Assembly: GCA_037379885.1 (NCBI GenBank) | Contig: JARRJC010000031.1 | Location: 1 to 56,792, forward strand | Length of the DNA: 56,792 bases | Source: Limibacillus sp. | Lineage (GTDB): Bacteria > Pseudomonadota > Alphaproteobacteria > Kiloniellales > CECT-8803 | Reading direction: 5' to 3' | Shown: positions 31,829-40,745 of the stretch, in pieces | Numbering within the stretch: position 1 is the stretch's first letter | Layout of the letters: each line of letters opens with the position of its first letter | The notes under the pieces: generated by a model | Seen by the model: only the letters and a program-made list of their open reading frames with translations | Told to the model about the DNA's origin: nothing | Database searches by the model: none | Made by a program: the position numbers and the translations under genes

Positions 31829-32926
31829 ATGAAAACCAGCTTGAGCCTCGTTGAAGGAGGAGCCGTGAATAAGGAAAAAGCCCTGGAAGCTGCGCTGTCG
31901 CAGATCGACCGCGCCTTCGGAAAAGGGTCGGTCATGCGCCTTGGTCAGCGCGACGCGGTGGAGATCGAGTCGGTCTCGACCGGGTCGCTCAGCCTGGACA
32001 TCGCTCTGGGCATCGGCGGACTGCCGCGCGGCAGGGTCGTGGAAATCTACGGGCCGGAAAGTTCGGGCAAGACCACGCTCGCCCTTCACGTCGTCGCGGA
32101 AGCGCAGAAGGCCGGCGGCACCTGCGCCTTCATCGACGCCGAGCATGCGCTCGATCCCTCCTACGCCGGCAAGCTGGGCGTGAACATCGACGACCTGCTG
32201 ATCTCCCAGCCCGACGCGGGGGAGCAGGCTCTCGAGATCGCCGATACGCTGGTGCGCTCCGGCGCGATCGACGTGCTGGTGGTGGACTCGGTGGCGGCCC
32301 TGGTGCCCCGGGCGGAGCTTGAAGGCGAGATGGGCGACCAGCTCCCCGGTCTTCAGGCGCGCCTGATGAGTCAGGCCCTGCGCAAGTTGACTTCCTCCAT
32401 CGCCCGTTCCAACACGCTGGTGGTTTTCATCAACCAGATCCGCATGAAGATCGGCGTGATGTTCGGCAGCCCGGAGACCACGACCGGCGGCAACGCGCTC
32501 AAGTTCTATTCCTCCGTGCGTCTGGATATCCGGCGTATCGGCTCCATCAAGGACAAGGGCGACGTGGTCGGAAACCAGACCCGCGTCAAAGTGGTCAAGA
32601 ACAAGGTGGCGCCGCCTTTCAGGACCGTCGAGTTCGACATCATGTACGGCGAGGGCGTCTCCAAGACCGGCGAACTGGTCGATCTCGGCGTGCAGGCGGG
32701 CATCGTGGAGAAGTCCGGCGCCTGGTTCTCCTGTGACGGACAGCGCATCGGTCAGGGTCGCGAGAACGCCAAGCAGTTCTTGAGGGAAAACCCCGATATG
32801 GCGCGCTCCATCGAGAACCGGATCCGGGAGAATGCCGGTGTCGTCGCCTCGGCCATGCTCGAAGGACCGGAAGCGCCTCCTTCGGAAGACGACGAGGGCG
32901 ACGCGGCCGCGGGCGCGGAAGACTAA
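31829..32926 (+). CDS. recA: Recombinase RecA
   Basis: A 365-residue RecA: Walker A GPESSGKT at 75-82, Walker B region [12 protein letters not shown], the L1/L2 DNA-binding loops ([22 protein letters not shown] and [19 protein letters not shown]), and an acidic C-terminus ([13 protein letters not shown]). It catalyses strand exchange and LexA cleavage. The ATG at 31829 follows AAGGAG and gives the N-terminus usual for Alphaproteobacteria. A GTG at 31865 with AAGGAGG close upstream could start a form 12 residues shorter. A strong shared terminator follows. Confidence 0.98.
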   Translation: MKTSLSLVEGGAVNKEKALEAALSQIDRAFGKGSVMRLGQRDAVEIESVSTGSLSLDIALGIGGLPRGRVVEIYGPESSGKTTLALHVVAEAQKAGGTCAFIDAEHALDPSYAGKLGVNIDDLLISQPDAGEQALEIADTLVRSGAIDVLVVDSVAALVPRAELEGEMGDQLPGLQARLMSQALRKLTSSIARSNTLVVFINQIRMKIGVMFGSPETTTGGNALKFYSSVRLDIRRIGSIKDKGDVVGNQTRVKVVKNKVAPPFRTVEFDIMYGEGVSKTGELVDLGVQAGIVEKSGAWFSCDGQRIGQGRENAKQFLRENPDMARSIENRIRENAGVVASAMLEGPEAPPSEDDEGDAAAGAED

Positions 32927-32964
32927 GGTTCGTCAGGTTCCTCTTCGTTCCTAGTCCAACAAAT

Positions 32965-33002
32965 AAGGCGCCGCCTTCCCGAGAGAGAAGGCGGCGCCTT
33001 TT
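32965..33002. terminator. Bidirectional terminator between recA and ialB
   Basis: AAGGCGCCGCCTTC pairs over 14 bp with GAAGGCGGCGCCTT across an 8-base loop. TTTT follows on the plus strand, and TTATTTGTT on the minus strand. It ends both recA and the convergent IalB-family gene. Confidence 0.9.
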
Positions 33003-33027
33003 GCTTGCTCTGGCGGCGGCTTGGCGC

Positions 33028-33564
33028 TTAGCGCAGCGCGTCCGTGGCGGCGGTGAAGCCGGAGAGCGACAGCGGCAGGGTCACCGGCTGGCCGTCGCCG
33101 CGCACCACCTTGATGTTGGCGCGCGCGCCGGCCTTCCAGGAGGCGAACTGCTCGGCCGACAGCACGAAGCGCCCGGCGCATCCTTGCTGAGTGCACTGGA
33201 CGTAGGGGATCGCGCCCATGGCGTTGCCGTCCACGTCGACGGAGATGCCGGCGGTCAGAATGACGCCCAGCGGGGCGATGATGCCGCCGAAGACGTCGCC
33301 GTTCTGCGGGTTGATCCCCACCTCCACGGCGATGACCGCCTGACCTTCCTGGTTCTTGACCTGCTGCACGGCGCGGCAGATCACGACCTGCGCCTGGGTG
33401 TCCGGGTTGGTGGCCTCGTTGCAGCGCATGGTCCAGTCGTTGAAGGTCTTGCCGTTCAACTCCATGCCCGGCGCCGCCATGCTGACCTGCGGGGCCAGCG
33501 CCATGATGGCGGCGGCGAACAGCGCCGCAGCCTTGATCTTCAATTTCGATGTCGTAGCAAACAC
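33028..33564 (-). CDS. Invasion-associated locus B (IalB) family protein
   Basis: A 178-residue periplasmic protein. The signal peptide is LKIKAAALFAAAIMALAPQVSMAAP. The mature part has the IalB layout: NDWTMRCNEA, VVICRAVQQV, GIIAPLGVILTAGISVDVDG and PYVQCTQQGCAGRFVLS, with four conserved Cys likely forming disulfides. The family was named after Bartonella IalB but is widespread in non-pathogenic Alphaproteobacteria, with no settled function. The start is a GTG with only a weak ribosome binding site. The roughly 300 bp between it and alaS holds no clear gene. Confidence 0.88.
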   Translation of the reverse strand: MFATTSKLKIKAAALFAAAIMALAPQVSMAAPGMELNGKTFNDWTMRCNEATNPDTQAQVVICRAVQQVKNQEGQAVIAVEVGINPQNGDVFGGIIAPLGVILTAGISVDVDGNAMGAIPYVQCTQQGCAGRFVLSAEQFASWKAGARANIKVVRGDGQPVTLPLSLSGFTAATDALR

Positions 33565-33860
33565 GGGGGTTTCTGCCTCGTTGCGTCTTGTGCCGTCCCC
33601 GCTACTATCGCGGGAGACTTCGATGCTCGCGGCCAGTCTTAACGCCTGAGCCGCGGTATTTCCAGTGGCGATTCTTGCAGCGGGCTGTCCGCCGGACTGG
33701 TTGGCCGCCCAGTAGGCTGCGCTGTGCCCGCTGGACAGGGCCGCGGGCCAAGGCTAGAAAAGCCGCGCCCCGCCGTCTTCACCGCGCGGTGAAGTATTTT
33801 TGACGGCGATTGGGCGCAGGTCCCTTGAGGGGACGTCACCTGAGGCATAAGTTTCGCAGC

Positions 33861-36515
33861 ATGCAAAGCACCAACGACATCCGCAGCCATTTCCTCAGCT
33901 ACTTCGTGCGCAACGGGCACGAGGAGGTCGACTCCTCGCCGCTGGTGCCGCGCAACGATCCCACGCTGCTCTTCACCAACGCGGGCATGGTGCAGTTCAA
34001 GAATGTGTTCACCGGCGCCGAGCAGCGCCCCTACAAGCGCGCCGCCACCTCTCAGAAGTGCGTGCGCGCGGGCGGCAAGCACAATGACCTGGAGAACGTC
34101 GGCTACACCGCGCGCCACCACACTTTCTTCGAGATGCTGGGGAACTTCTCCTTTGGCGATTATTTCAAGGACGAGGCCATCGAGCTCGCCTGGAACCTGA
34201 TCACCAAGGACTTCGGGCTGCCCAAGGAAAGGCTCTTGGCGACCGTCTATGCCGAGGACGATGAGGCCTTCGATCTCTGGGGCAAGATCGCCGGATTGCC
34301 GGAAGACCGGATCATCCGCATCCCGACATCCGATAACTTCTGGCAGATGGGCGATACCGGCCCCTGCGGGCCCTGCTCTGAGATCTTCTTCGATCACGGG
34401 CCGGAGATCCCCGGCGGCCCTCCAGGCAGCCCGGACGAGGACGGCGACCGCTTCATCGAAATCTGGAACCTGGTCTTCATGCAGTACGAGCAGATCGAGC
34501 CCGGCAAGCGGCTCGACCTGCCCAAGCCCTCCATCGACACCGGCATGGGGCTGGAGCGGATCGCCGCCGTGCTGCAGGGCAAGCACGACAACTACGACAT
34601 CGACCTGATGCGCGCGTTGATCGAAGCCTCCGCCGAGGGCTCGAACCAGCCGGCGGACGGCGAGCATGCGGTCAGCCACCGGGTCATCGCCGACCACCTG
34701 CGGGCTTCTTCCTTCCTGATCGCCGACGGCGTGCTGCCCGCCAAGGACGGGCGCGGCTACGTGCTGCGCCGGATCATGCGCCGGGCCATGCGCCACGCCC
34801 ACATTCTCGGCTGTCAGGAGCCGCTGATGCACCGTCTGGTGCCCGCGCTGGTCGGCCAGATGGGCGGTCACTATCCCGAGTTGAAGCGCGCGGAGGCCCT
34901 GATTTCCGAGACCCTGAAGCTGGAAGAGACCCGCTTCAAGGAAACGCTCGGCCGTGGCCTGAAGCTGCTGGAAGAGGAGACCGACCGCCTGGGCGAGGGC
35001 GAGACCCTGGCCGGTGAGGTGGCCTTCAAGCTCTACGACACCTTTGGTTTCCCGCTCGACCTCACCCAGGACATCCTGCGCGGCCAGGGCCGCAAGGTGG
35101 ACGAGGCGGGCTTCAAGAGCTCCATGGAGGCGCAGCGCGCCGCTGCCCGGAAGGCCTGGTCCGGCTCCGGCGAGGCGGCGACAGACGCGGTCTGGTTCGG
35201 CCTGCAGGATAAGCTGGGCGCGACCGAGTTCCTCGGCTACGCCACCGAGGAGGCCGAAGGCAAGGTGACCGCGATCCTGCGCGACGGCAAGGAGGTGGAG
35301 AGCCTGGAGGAAGGGCAGGAGGGCATGATCCTCACCAACCAGACGCCCTTCTATGGCGAGTCCGGTGGCCAGATGGGCGATGCCGGCATCCTCTTCAGCG
35401 ACGAGGGCGCGGAGTTCGCCGTGAGCGATACGCAGAAGAAGCTGGGCGAGCTGCACGTCCACATCGGCAAGCTGAACAAGGGCAACCTCAAGGTGGGCGA
35501 CGTGGTGGAGCTGCGCGTGGACGGGGAGCGGCGCGCGCGCCTGCGCGCGAACCACTCGGCCACCCACCTGCTGCACGAGGCCCTGCGCCGCCGCCTGGGC
35601 GACCACGTCACCCAGAAGGGCTCGCTGGTGGCGCCGGACCGCTTGCGCTTCGACATCAGCCACCCGCGTCCCATGAGCCGGGAGGACATCCAGGCGGTCG
35701 AAGAGCTGGTCAACAAGCGGGTGGTCAAGAACGCCGAGGTGGCGACCCGCTACATGACCCCGGACGAGGCCATCGAGGAGGGCGCGCTGGCGCTCTTCGG
35801 CGAGAAGTACGGCGAGGAAGTCCGGGTCGTCTCCATGGGCGGCGAGGATGCGGAGAAGGGCGGCAAGGCCTATTCCACCGAGCTCTGCGGGGGCACCCAC
35901 GTGCGCCGCATGGGCGATATCGGCTTCTTCAAGATCATCCGAGAGGAAGCGCTGGCTGCGGGCGTGCGCCGGATCGAGGCCATGACTGGCCCCGGCGCCT
36001 TGGCCTACGTCGAACAGCAGGAAGAGCTGTTGAGCGAGGCCGCCTCGGCGCTGAAGGTGGCGCCGGGTGAAGTGCCCCAGCGCGTCGCCTCCCTACTGGA
36101 GGAGCGCAAGAAGCTGGAGCGCGAACTGGCCGATGCGCGGCGCAAGCTGGCGACCGGCGGCGGCGGCGAGAGCGGGGCCGAGGCCAAGGAGGTCGGCGGC
36201 GTAAAGTTCGTTGCGCGGGTCCTGGAGGGTACGCCGCCCAAGGACCTGAAGCCCACGGCGGACGCGCTGAAGCAGAAGGTCGGCTCGGGCGTGGTCGTCC
36301 TGGTCGCCGTGAACGAGGGCAAGGCCTCCCTCGTGGTCGGCGTCACCGACGACCTGGCCGGCAAGATATCGGCGGTCGACCTGGTCCGCGTGGGGTCGGA
36401 AGCGCTCGGCGGCAAGGGCGGCGGCGGCCGCCCCGACATGGCCCTGGCCGGCGGCCCCGATGGCGACAAGGCCCAGGCAGCCATCGACGCGATCGAGGCC
36501 ACGCTGGCGGGGTGA
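33861..36515 (+). CDS. alaS: Alanyl-tRNA synthetase
   Basis: An 884-residue class II synthetase. The catalytic domain has [15 protein letters not shown] (motif 1-2 region), [19 protein letters not shown] and [10 protein letters not shown] (motif 3). The editing domain carries the zinc residues in NHSATHLLH (about 563-570) and CGGTHV (about 676-681), and a C-terminal C-Ala domain rich in Gly ends the protein. It charges tRNA-Ala and clears mischarged Ser/Gly. I chose the ATG at 33861 ([12 protein letters not shown], aligned to known starts); a TTG frame from 33810 adds residues with no match. The last 423 bp are overlapped on the other strand by the cyclophilin frame. Confidence 0.97.
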   Translation: MQSTNDIRSHFLSYFVRNGHEEVDSSPLVPRNDPTLLFTNAGMVQFKNVFTGAEQRPYKRAATSQKCVRAGGKHNDLENVGYTARHHTFFEMLGNFSFGDYFKDEAIELAWNLITKDFGLPKERLLATVYAEDDEAFDLWGKIAGLPEDRIIRIPTSDNFWQMGDTGPCGPCSEIFFDHGPEIPGGPPGSPDEDGDRFIEIWNLVFMQYEQIEPGKRLDLPKPSIDTGMGLERIAAVLQGKHDNYDIDLMRALIEASAEGSNQPADGEHAVSHRVIADHLRASSFLIADGVLPAKDGRGYVLRRIMRRAMRHAHILGCQEPLMHRLVPALVGQMGGHYPELKRAEALISETLKLEETRFKETLGRGLKLLEEETDRLGEGETLAGEVAFKLYDTFGFPLDLTQDILRGQGRKVDEAGFKSSMEAQRAAARKAWSGSGEAATDAVWFGLQDKLGATEFLGYATEEAEGKVTAILRDGKEVESLEEGQEGMILTNQTPFYGESGGQMGDAGILFSDEGAEFAVSDTQKKLGELHVHIGKLNKGNLKVGDVVELRVDGERRARLRANHSATHLLHEALRRRLGDHVTQKGSLVAPDRLRFDISHPRPMSREDIQAVEELVNKRVVKNAEVATRYMTPDEAIEEGALALFGEKYGEEVRVVSMGGEDAEKGGKAYSTELCGGTHVRRMGDIGFFKIIREEALAAGVRRIEAMTGPGALAYVEQQEELLSEAASALKVAPGEVPQRVASLLEERKKLERELADARRKLATGGGGESGAEAKEVGGVKFVARVLEGTPPKDLKPTADALKQKVGSGVVVLVAVNEGKASLVVGVTDDLAGKISAVDLVRVGSEALGGKGGGGRPDMALAGGPDGDKAQAAIDAIEATLAG

Positions 36516-37079
36516 GCTACCAGTTTGGTTCCAGTCGGCCAGCACCTTCAGGGAGATCATCTTGTCGGGGTCGTCGACCATGCCGGACTGGCGGCCGGCC
36601 GGGGCCTTCTTGATCGCGTCCACGTGCTCCATGCCGTCGATCACGCGCCCGAAGGCGGTGTACTGGCCGTTCAGCCAGCCGGCCTCGGCGAAGGTGATGA
36701 AGAACTGGCTGTCGGCGCTGTCCGGGTGCTGGGCGCGGGCCATGCCGAGGGTGCCGCGGGTGAAGGGCACGTCGTTGAACTCGGCGGAGATGTTGATGCC
36801 CGAGCCGCCGCGCCCGGTGCCGTCGGGGTCGCCGGTCTGGGCCATGAAGCCGTCCATCACCCGGTGGAAGACGAGGCCGTCATAGAAGCCCTTGCGGGCC
36901 AGTTCCTTAACGCGCGCGACGTGCTGCGGTGCCTTGTCGGGGAACAGCTCGATCAGGACCTCGCCGTCCTTCAGTTCCATTACCAGGGTGTTTTCGGGGT
37001 CGCTCTGGGCTTGCGCCGTGGTCTCGCCGGCCATAAGTCCTCCAATCACAATCATGAGGCTGAGTATCAGTCGTTTCAT
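36093..37079 (-). CDS. Cyclophilin-type peptidyl-prolyl isomerase with an antisense tail
   Basis: Residues 1-23 are a signal peptide ([21 protein letters not shown]). Residues about 26-180 are a complete short bacterial cyclophilin with [24 protein letters not shown] and SQFFITF, ending near [12 protein letters not shown], where family members stop. Here no stop codon follows. The frame continues about 140 residues into DNA that encodes the alaS C-terminus on the plus strand, giving Arg/Ala/Gly-rich sequence with no family character, and ends at 36093. Either the tail is translated, or the natural stop was lost. The start is ATG at 37079; a longer upstream frame lacks a signal peptide at its N-terminus. 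Confidence 0.8.
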   Translation of the reverse strand: MKRLILSLMIVIGGLMAGETTAQAQSDPENTLVMELKDGEVLIELFPDKAPQHVARVKELARKGFYDGLVFHRVMDGFMAQTGDPDGTGRGGSGINISAEFNDVPFTRGTLGMARAQHPDSADSQFFITFAEAGWLNGQYTAFGRVIDGMEHVDAIKKAPAGRQSGMVDDPDKMISLKVLADWNQTGSSPRQRGLDRVDGCLGLVAIGAAGQGHVGAAAAALAAERFRPHADQVDRRYLAGQVVGDADHEGGLALVHGDQDDHARADLLLQRVRRGLQVLGRRTLQDPRNELYAADLLGLGPALAAAAGRQLAPRIGQFALQLLALLQ

Positions 37080-37213
37080 CGGTCGCTCCGGTCTTTCTGT
37101 CTTTCGGGCGCGGTCCTGACCGCGGGGGAAGCCTCGGGGGCTCCTCCTCAAGAATAAGGGGGGCCGGAGGCGTTTCTTCCTCCGGCCCCCGATAATCTGG
37201 ACCAGATCGCGGC

Positions 37214-38406
37214 CTACTTCCAGTCAGCCATGTGCTTTTGCAGGTTCTCGTCGATCTTGGTGAAGAACTCGTTGGTGGTCAGCCAGGGCTGATCCGGCCC
37301 CACCAAAAGCGCCAGGTCCTTGGTCATGTCGCCGTCCTCGACGGTCTTGATGCAGACCTCCTCAAGCGCCTTGGCGAAGCGCACCACATCGGGCGTGTCG
37401 TCGAAGGTGCCGCGGTAGTAGAGACCGCGGGTCCAGGCGAAGATCGAGGCGATCGGGTTGGTCGAGGTGTCCTTGCCCTGCTGGTGCAGGCGGTAGTGGC
37501 GCGTGACCGTGCCGTGGGCGGCCTCGGCCTCGATCGTCTTGCCGTCCGGAGTCATGAGCACGGAGGTCATGAGACCCAGCGAACCGAAGCCCTGGGCGAC
37601 CGTATCGGACTGCACGTCGCCGTCGTAGTTCTTGCAGGCCCAGACAAAGCCGCCGGACCACTTCAGGGCCGCCGCCACCATGTCGTCGATCAGGCGGTGC
37701 TCGTAGGTGAGCTTCTTTGCCGCGAACTTAAGATGTCCTTGAAGCGGCCGTCGTAGACCTTGAGGATCGTGTTCTTGGTCGAGAGATAGACCGGCCAGCC
37801 GAGCATCAGGCCGTAGTTCATGCAGGCCCGCGCAAAGCCGCGGATCGACTCATCCAGGTTGTACATGCCCATGGCGACGCCGGCCTCGGGGAAGTCGAAG
37901 ACATCGTAGGTCTGCGCCTCGCCGCCGTCGGCGGGCTGGAAGGTCATGGTCAGCTTGCCCGCGCTCGGCACCTTGAAATCGGTGGCCCGGTACTGGTCGC
38001 CGAAGGCATGGCGGCCGATCACGATGGGCTGCGTCCAGCCGGGCACGAGCCGCGGCACGTTCTCGCAGATGATCGGCTGGCGGAACACCGTGCCGCCCAG
38101 GATGTTGCGGATCGTTCCGTTCGGCGAGCGCCACATCTTCTTCAGGCCGAACTCCTCGACCCGGCCCTCGTCCGGCGTGATGGTCGCGCACTTGACGCCC
38201 ACGCCGTACTTCTTGATCGCCTCGGCGGAATCGACGGTGATCTGGTCGTCGGTCTCGTCGCGCTTCTCGACGGAGAGGTCGTAGTACTTCAGGTCGACAT
38301 CGAGGTAGGGGAGGATCAGACGCTCGCGAATCATCTTCCAGATGATGCGGGTCATCTCGTCGCCGTCGAGTTCGACGATGGGGTTCTTAACCTGGATCTT
38401 GGCCAT
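37214..38406 (-). pseudogene. icd: NADP-dependent isocitrate dehydrogenase, frameshifted by an internal deletion
   Basis: Two reading frames together encode a eukaryotic-type IDH of the TCA cycle. The N-terminal part (38406 to about 37733) runs from [20 protein letters not shown] through [15 protein letters not shown] to YDGRFKDI. It then shifts frame and ends at 37690. The C-terminal part resumes in another frame as [20 protein letters not shown] at about 37730 and ends at 37214 with LQKHMADWK. In homologues about 18 residues separate the DIF and YEHRL blocks; only about 8 remain. About 28-31 bases are therefore missing at 37727-37733, where a CTTAAG now lies. GGAGG precedes the start. Confidence 0.85.
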
Positions 38407-38587
38407 GGGCGGGAGCCTCCGTTCTTGCCGTGCCGTTCAGGGCGATGCCTCGGGCGTGACCGGGACTGCTGGAACCGCGTGCCGGCCGCGCTTGCGGGAA
38501 TGCGTCGCCGCGCAAGATAACAGGCTTTCCGTGCAGTGCAACATCGTGCGCCGGAGGCGCTTGAGCGGCCGTCCGGCAGCCGGTCGT

Positions 38588-39172
38588 TCAGAAGCGTTCC
38601 TTGTCGCCTTTCAGCGCGCCGGGCTTGGCGTCGTCCAGGGCCTGCATGAGGGCGTCGGCATCCGGGACGAACTGAAGAATATCGCGGTGCTGCGGGCGCA
38701 CGTAACCGGTGTTGGCCTGATGATCCAGAAGGCTCTTCAAGGGTGCCCAGTAACCCTCCAGATCCAGGGCGAAGACCGGTTTGTCGTGAAGCCCGAGCTG
38801 CCGCCAGGTCATGATCTCGAAGGTTTCATCCAGCGTGCCGAGACCGCCGGGCAGGGAGCAGAAGGCGTCGGAAAGGTCGAACATGCGCATCTTGCGCACA
38901 TGCATGGAGTCCACGACCTCCAGGCGGGTCACGCCCTGGTGTCCCACCTCGACGTCCTCCAAGTGCTTGGGGATGATGCCGATGACCTCGCCTCCGGCCT
39001 CCAGTGCGCCATCGGCCACGGCGCCCATCATGCCGACCCGCCCGCCGCCGAAGATGACGGAGAGCCCGCGCTCCGCGCAGAGCCGGCCCAGGCGCCTTGC
39101 GGCGTCCAGATGGGTTCCTGGCACAGCGTCCGATGCGCCGCCGTAAAGACAGATGCTGGAAAAGCCGGTCAT
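38588..39172 (-). CDS. LOG-family protein (TIGR00730 type)
   Basis: A 194-residue Rossmann-fold protein of the LOG family, with the hallmark VIFGGGRVGMMGAVADG and LPGGLGTLDETFE motifs. Members hydrolyse cytokinin riboside monophosphates or AMP to ribose-5-phosphate and a base; the bacterial role is often nucleotide salvage. The start is set at the ATG at 39172 (MTGFSSICLYGGASD), which matches the first beta strand; an ATG at 39232 adds 20 atypical residues. The 181 bp between it and icd holds nothing I can identify. Confidence 0.88.
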   Translation of the reverse strand: MTGFSSICLYGGASDAVPGTHLDAARRLGRLCAERGLSVIFGGGRVGMMGAVADGALEAGGEVIGIIPKHLEDVEVGHQGVTRLEVVDSMHVRKMRMFDLSDAFCSLPGGLGTLDETFEIMTWRQLGLHDKPVFALDLEGYWAPLKSLLDHQANTGYVRPQHRDILQFVPDADALMQALDDAKPGALKGDKERF

Positions 39173-39260
39173 GGGGCTGTTGGATATCCTCTGCAATGGG
39201 GGAACGTCGCCTAATTGGTCGCCCCGCCGCACCGGAAGGTCAAGTGTCCTCTTGATGACG

Positions 39261-39296
39261 GCCTTTCCGCTCCGCGGGAGGCGGAGTGGAAAAGGC
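39261..39296. promoter_or_regulatory. Long imperfect hairpin upstream of the LysM gene
   Basis: GCCTTTCCGCTCCG pairs with CGGAGTGGAAAAGGC with one bulged A and one G-T pair, around a 7-base loop. It lies in the 184... to 244 bp gap between the LOG gene start and the LysM gene. With no T-run it is more likely a leader structure or factor-binding site than a terminator. Confidence 0.45.
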
Positions 39297-39416
39297 GTAA
39301 AAGCCTCACGCCATTGCGCGGCGCGGGAGGATGGGAGTAGGTTGCTTTAACGGCAAATACTGCCGAAACCAAAGAAAGCGGGTTCTTAAAGCGGGATCTG
39401 GGGGCGCGTTCTTGCA

Positions 39417-40736
39417 GTGAAAAACATTCGACTCTTGCTGATTGTGGGGCTCGGCCTCGCGCTCGTCGCCGTGCTGCTCTATCTGCAGAACCCGGAACCC
39501 CAACCGCTCAGCGATCCCGCCGCGGGCGGCGGCCAGATCGAAGCCGAGGCGCCCGCTTCGGATGACCCGGCGTCCGCCGGGCAATCCACAGAAGAGGCCG
39601 CTGCGCCGACGCAGCAGGCAGACTCCCCCCAAGCGGACACGCCCCAAACGAACACGCACCAGGCAGAGGCGCCCCAGACAGAAGCGCCCCAGACAGAAGC
39701 GCCCCAGACCGAGGCACTCGAGGACAGTCAACCTTCCCAGGAACGCGACAGCGTCGCCACCTCCGGCGGTGAGGTCGAGCTGGGCGCAGCGGGCGCGGCA
39801 GAGGCACCCGCCGCCACCGACCCCGCCGGCCAAGAGCAGGGAGACGCGCTGACCTTGATCATGCCGACCTTCGATATCGTTCGGGTGGAAAAGGACGGCT
39901 CCACCCTGATCGCCGGGCGCGCCACGCCGGGCGCGGAGGTGGAGGTGCTGACCGGCGCGGACAGACCGCTGCCCGGCACCGCCGTTGAGGCCGACGGCCG
40001 TGGCGAGTTCGTGGCGCTTCCGGATGAGCCCCTGTCGCCCGGCGATTACGAATTGCGGCTTCGAAGCCGTCTCGGGCCGGATGGCGGCTGGCTGGTCTCC
40101 GAACAGAGCGTGCTGGTCGTGGTGCCGGAACGGCGCGCCGTGGCCGAGGCGGATGGCGGGCCTGACGAAGGTGGCGGCCAGGACGGGGCCGGCGGCGTCA
40201 TGACCGTCCTGCTCTCCGACCAGCCGGGCGCTCCGGCGCGGGTCATGCAGTCGCCGGAGGGTCTGGGCATCAGTTCGGGCGATCTGGCGCTGGAGATCAT
40301 CGACTATGACGCCGACGGAAATCTGATCATCGCCGGGAAGGCGCCGCCCAACGCGCGCCTCTTCGTCTATCTGGACGATGAAGGCCTGGCCGACACCCTC
40401 GCCGACGCCGCCGGGCGCTGGAACGCGATTCCGGCCGACCCGGTACCTTCAGGCGCCCATCGTTTGCGAGTCGATCAAATCGGTCAGGACGGCAAGGTGA
40501 TCGCGCGGGTGGAAACGCAGTTCTACCGCGCTCCCGGAGACAGCGAGATGGCGGCCAGCGGAGAGGTGAAGGTCGAGCCGGGCAACAGCCTCTGGCGCAT
40601 CGCCCGCCGCACCTATGGCCGCGGAATCCGCTACACCCTGATCTATCAGGCCAACAAGCAGCAGATCCGCGATCCCGACCTGATCTATCCGGGTCAGATC
40701 TTCATCCTGCCCGAAGACAGCACCGTTACGCAGTAA
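39417..40736 (+). CDS. LysM-domain envelope protein with Gln/Thr/Glu/Ala/Pro repeats
   Basis: A 439-residue protein anchored by an N-terminal helix (IRLLLIVGLGLALVAVLLYLQ). Residues about 30-130 are a low-complexity acidic linker that includes QTEAP repeats. Two Ig-like or carbohydrate-binding beta segments follow (FDIVRVEKDGSTLIAGRATPGAEVEVL and LEIIDYDADGNLIIAGKAPPNARLFVYLDD share a pattern). The last 55 residues are a LysM domain (VKVEPGNSLWRIARRTYG, then NKQQIRDPDLIYPGQIFILP) that binds peptidoglycan. The start is GTG. It resembles LysM proteins common in Rhodospirillales; its exact role is unknown. Confidence 0.88.
   Translation: MKNIRLLLIVGLGLALVAVLLYLQNPEPQPLSDPAAGGGQIEAEAPASDDPASAGQSTEEAAAPTQQADSPQADTPQTNTHQAEAPQTEAPQTEAPQTEALEDSQPSQERDSVATSGGEVELGAAGAAEAPAATDPAGQEQGDALTLIMPTFDIVRVEKDGSTLIAGRATPGAEVEVLTGADRPLPGTAVEADGRGEFVALPDEPLSPGDYELRLRSRLGPDGGWLVSEQSVLVVVPERRAVAEADGGPDEGGGQDGAGGVMTVLLSDQPGAPARVMQSPEGLGISSGDLALEIIDYDADGNLIIAGKAPPNARLFVYLDDEGLADTLADAAGRWNAIPADPVPSGAHRLRVDQIGQDGKVIARVETQFYRAPGDSEMAASGEVKVEPGNSLWRIARRTYGRGIRYTLIYQANKQQIRDPDLIYPGQIFILPEDSTVTQ
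39669..39713 (+). repeat. Three in-frame 15 bp repeats in the LysM gene
   Basis: GCGCCCCAGACAGAA occurs twice (39669-39683, 39684-39698) and once as GCGCCCCAGACCGAG (39699-39713), encoding APQTE three times. More diverged copies precede it from about 39628. The 15 bp unit keeps frame, so copy number may vary without breaking the gene. Confidence 0.85.
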
Positions 40737-40745
40737 ATCTCTGGC

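Noticed and set aside
33588-33803. 71-codon plus-strand frame between ialB and alaS
   Set aside because: Very Arg-rich, no ribosome binding site and no family resemblance.
33639-35900. 753-codon minus-strand frame opposite alaS
   Set aside because: Antisense of alaS; composition dominated by Leu/His/Gln/Arg from reversed codons, and no domain.
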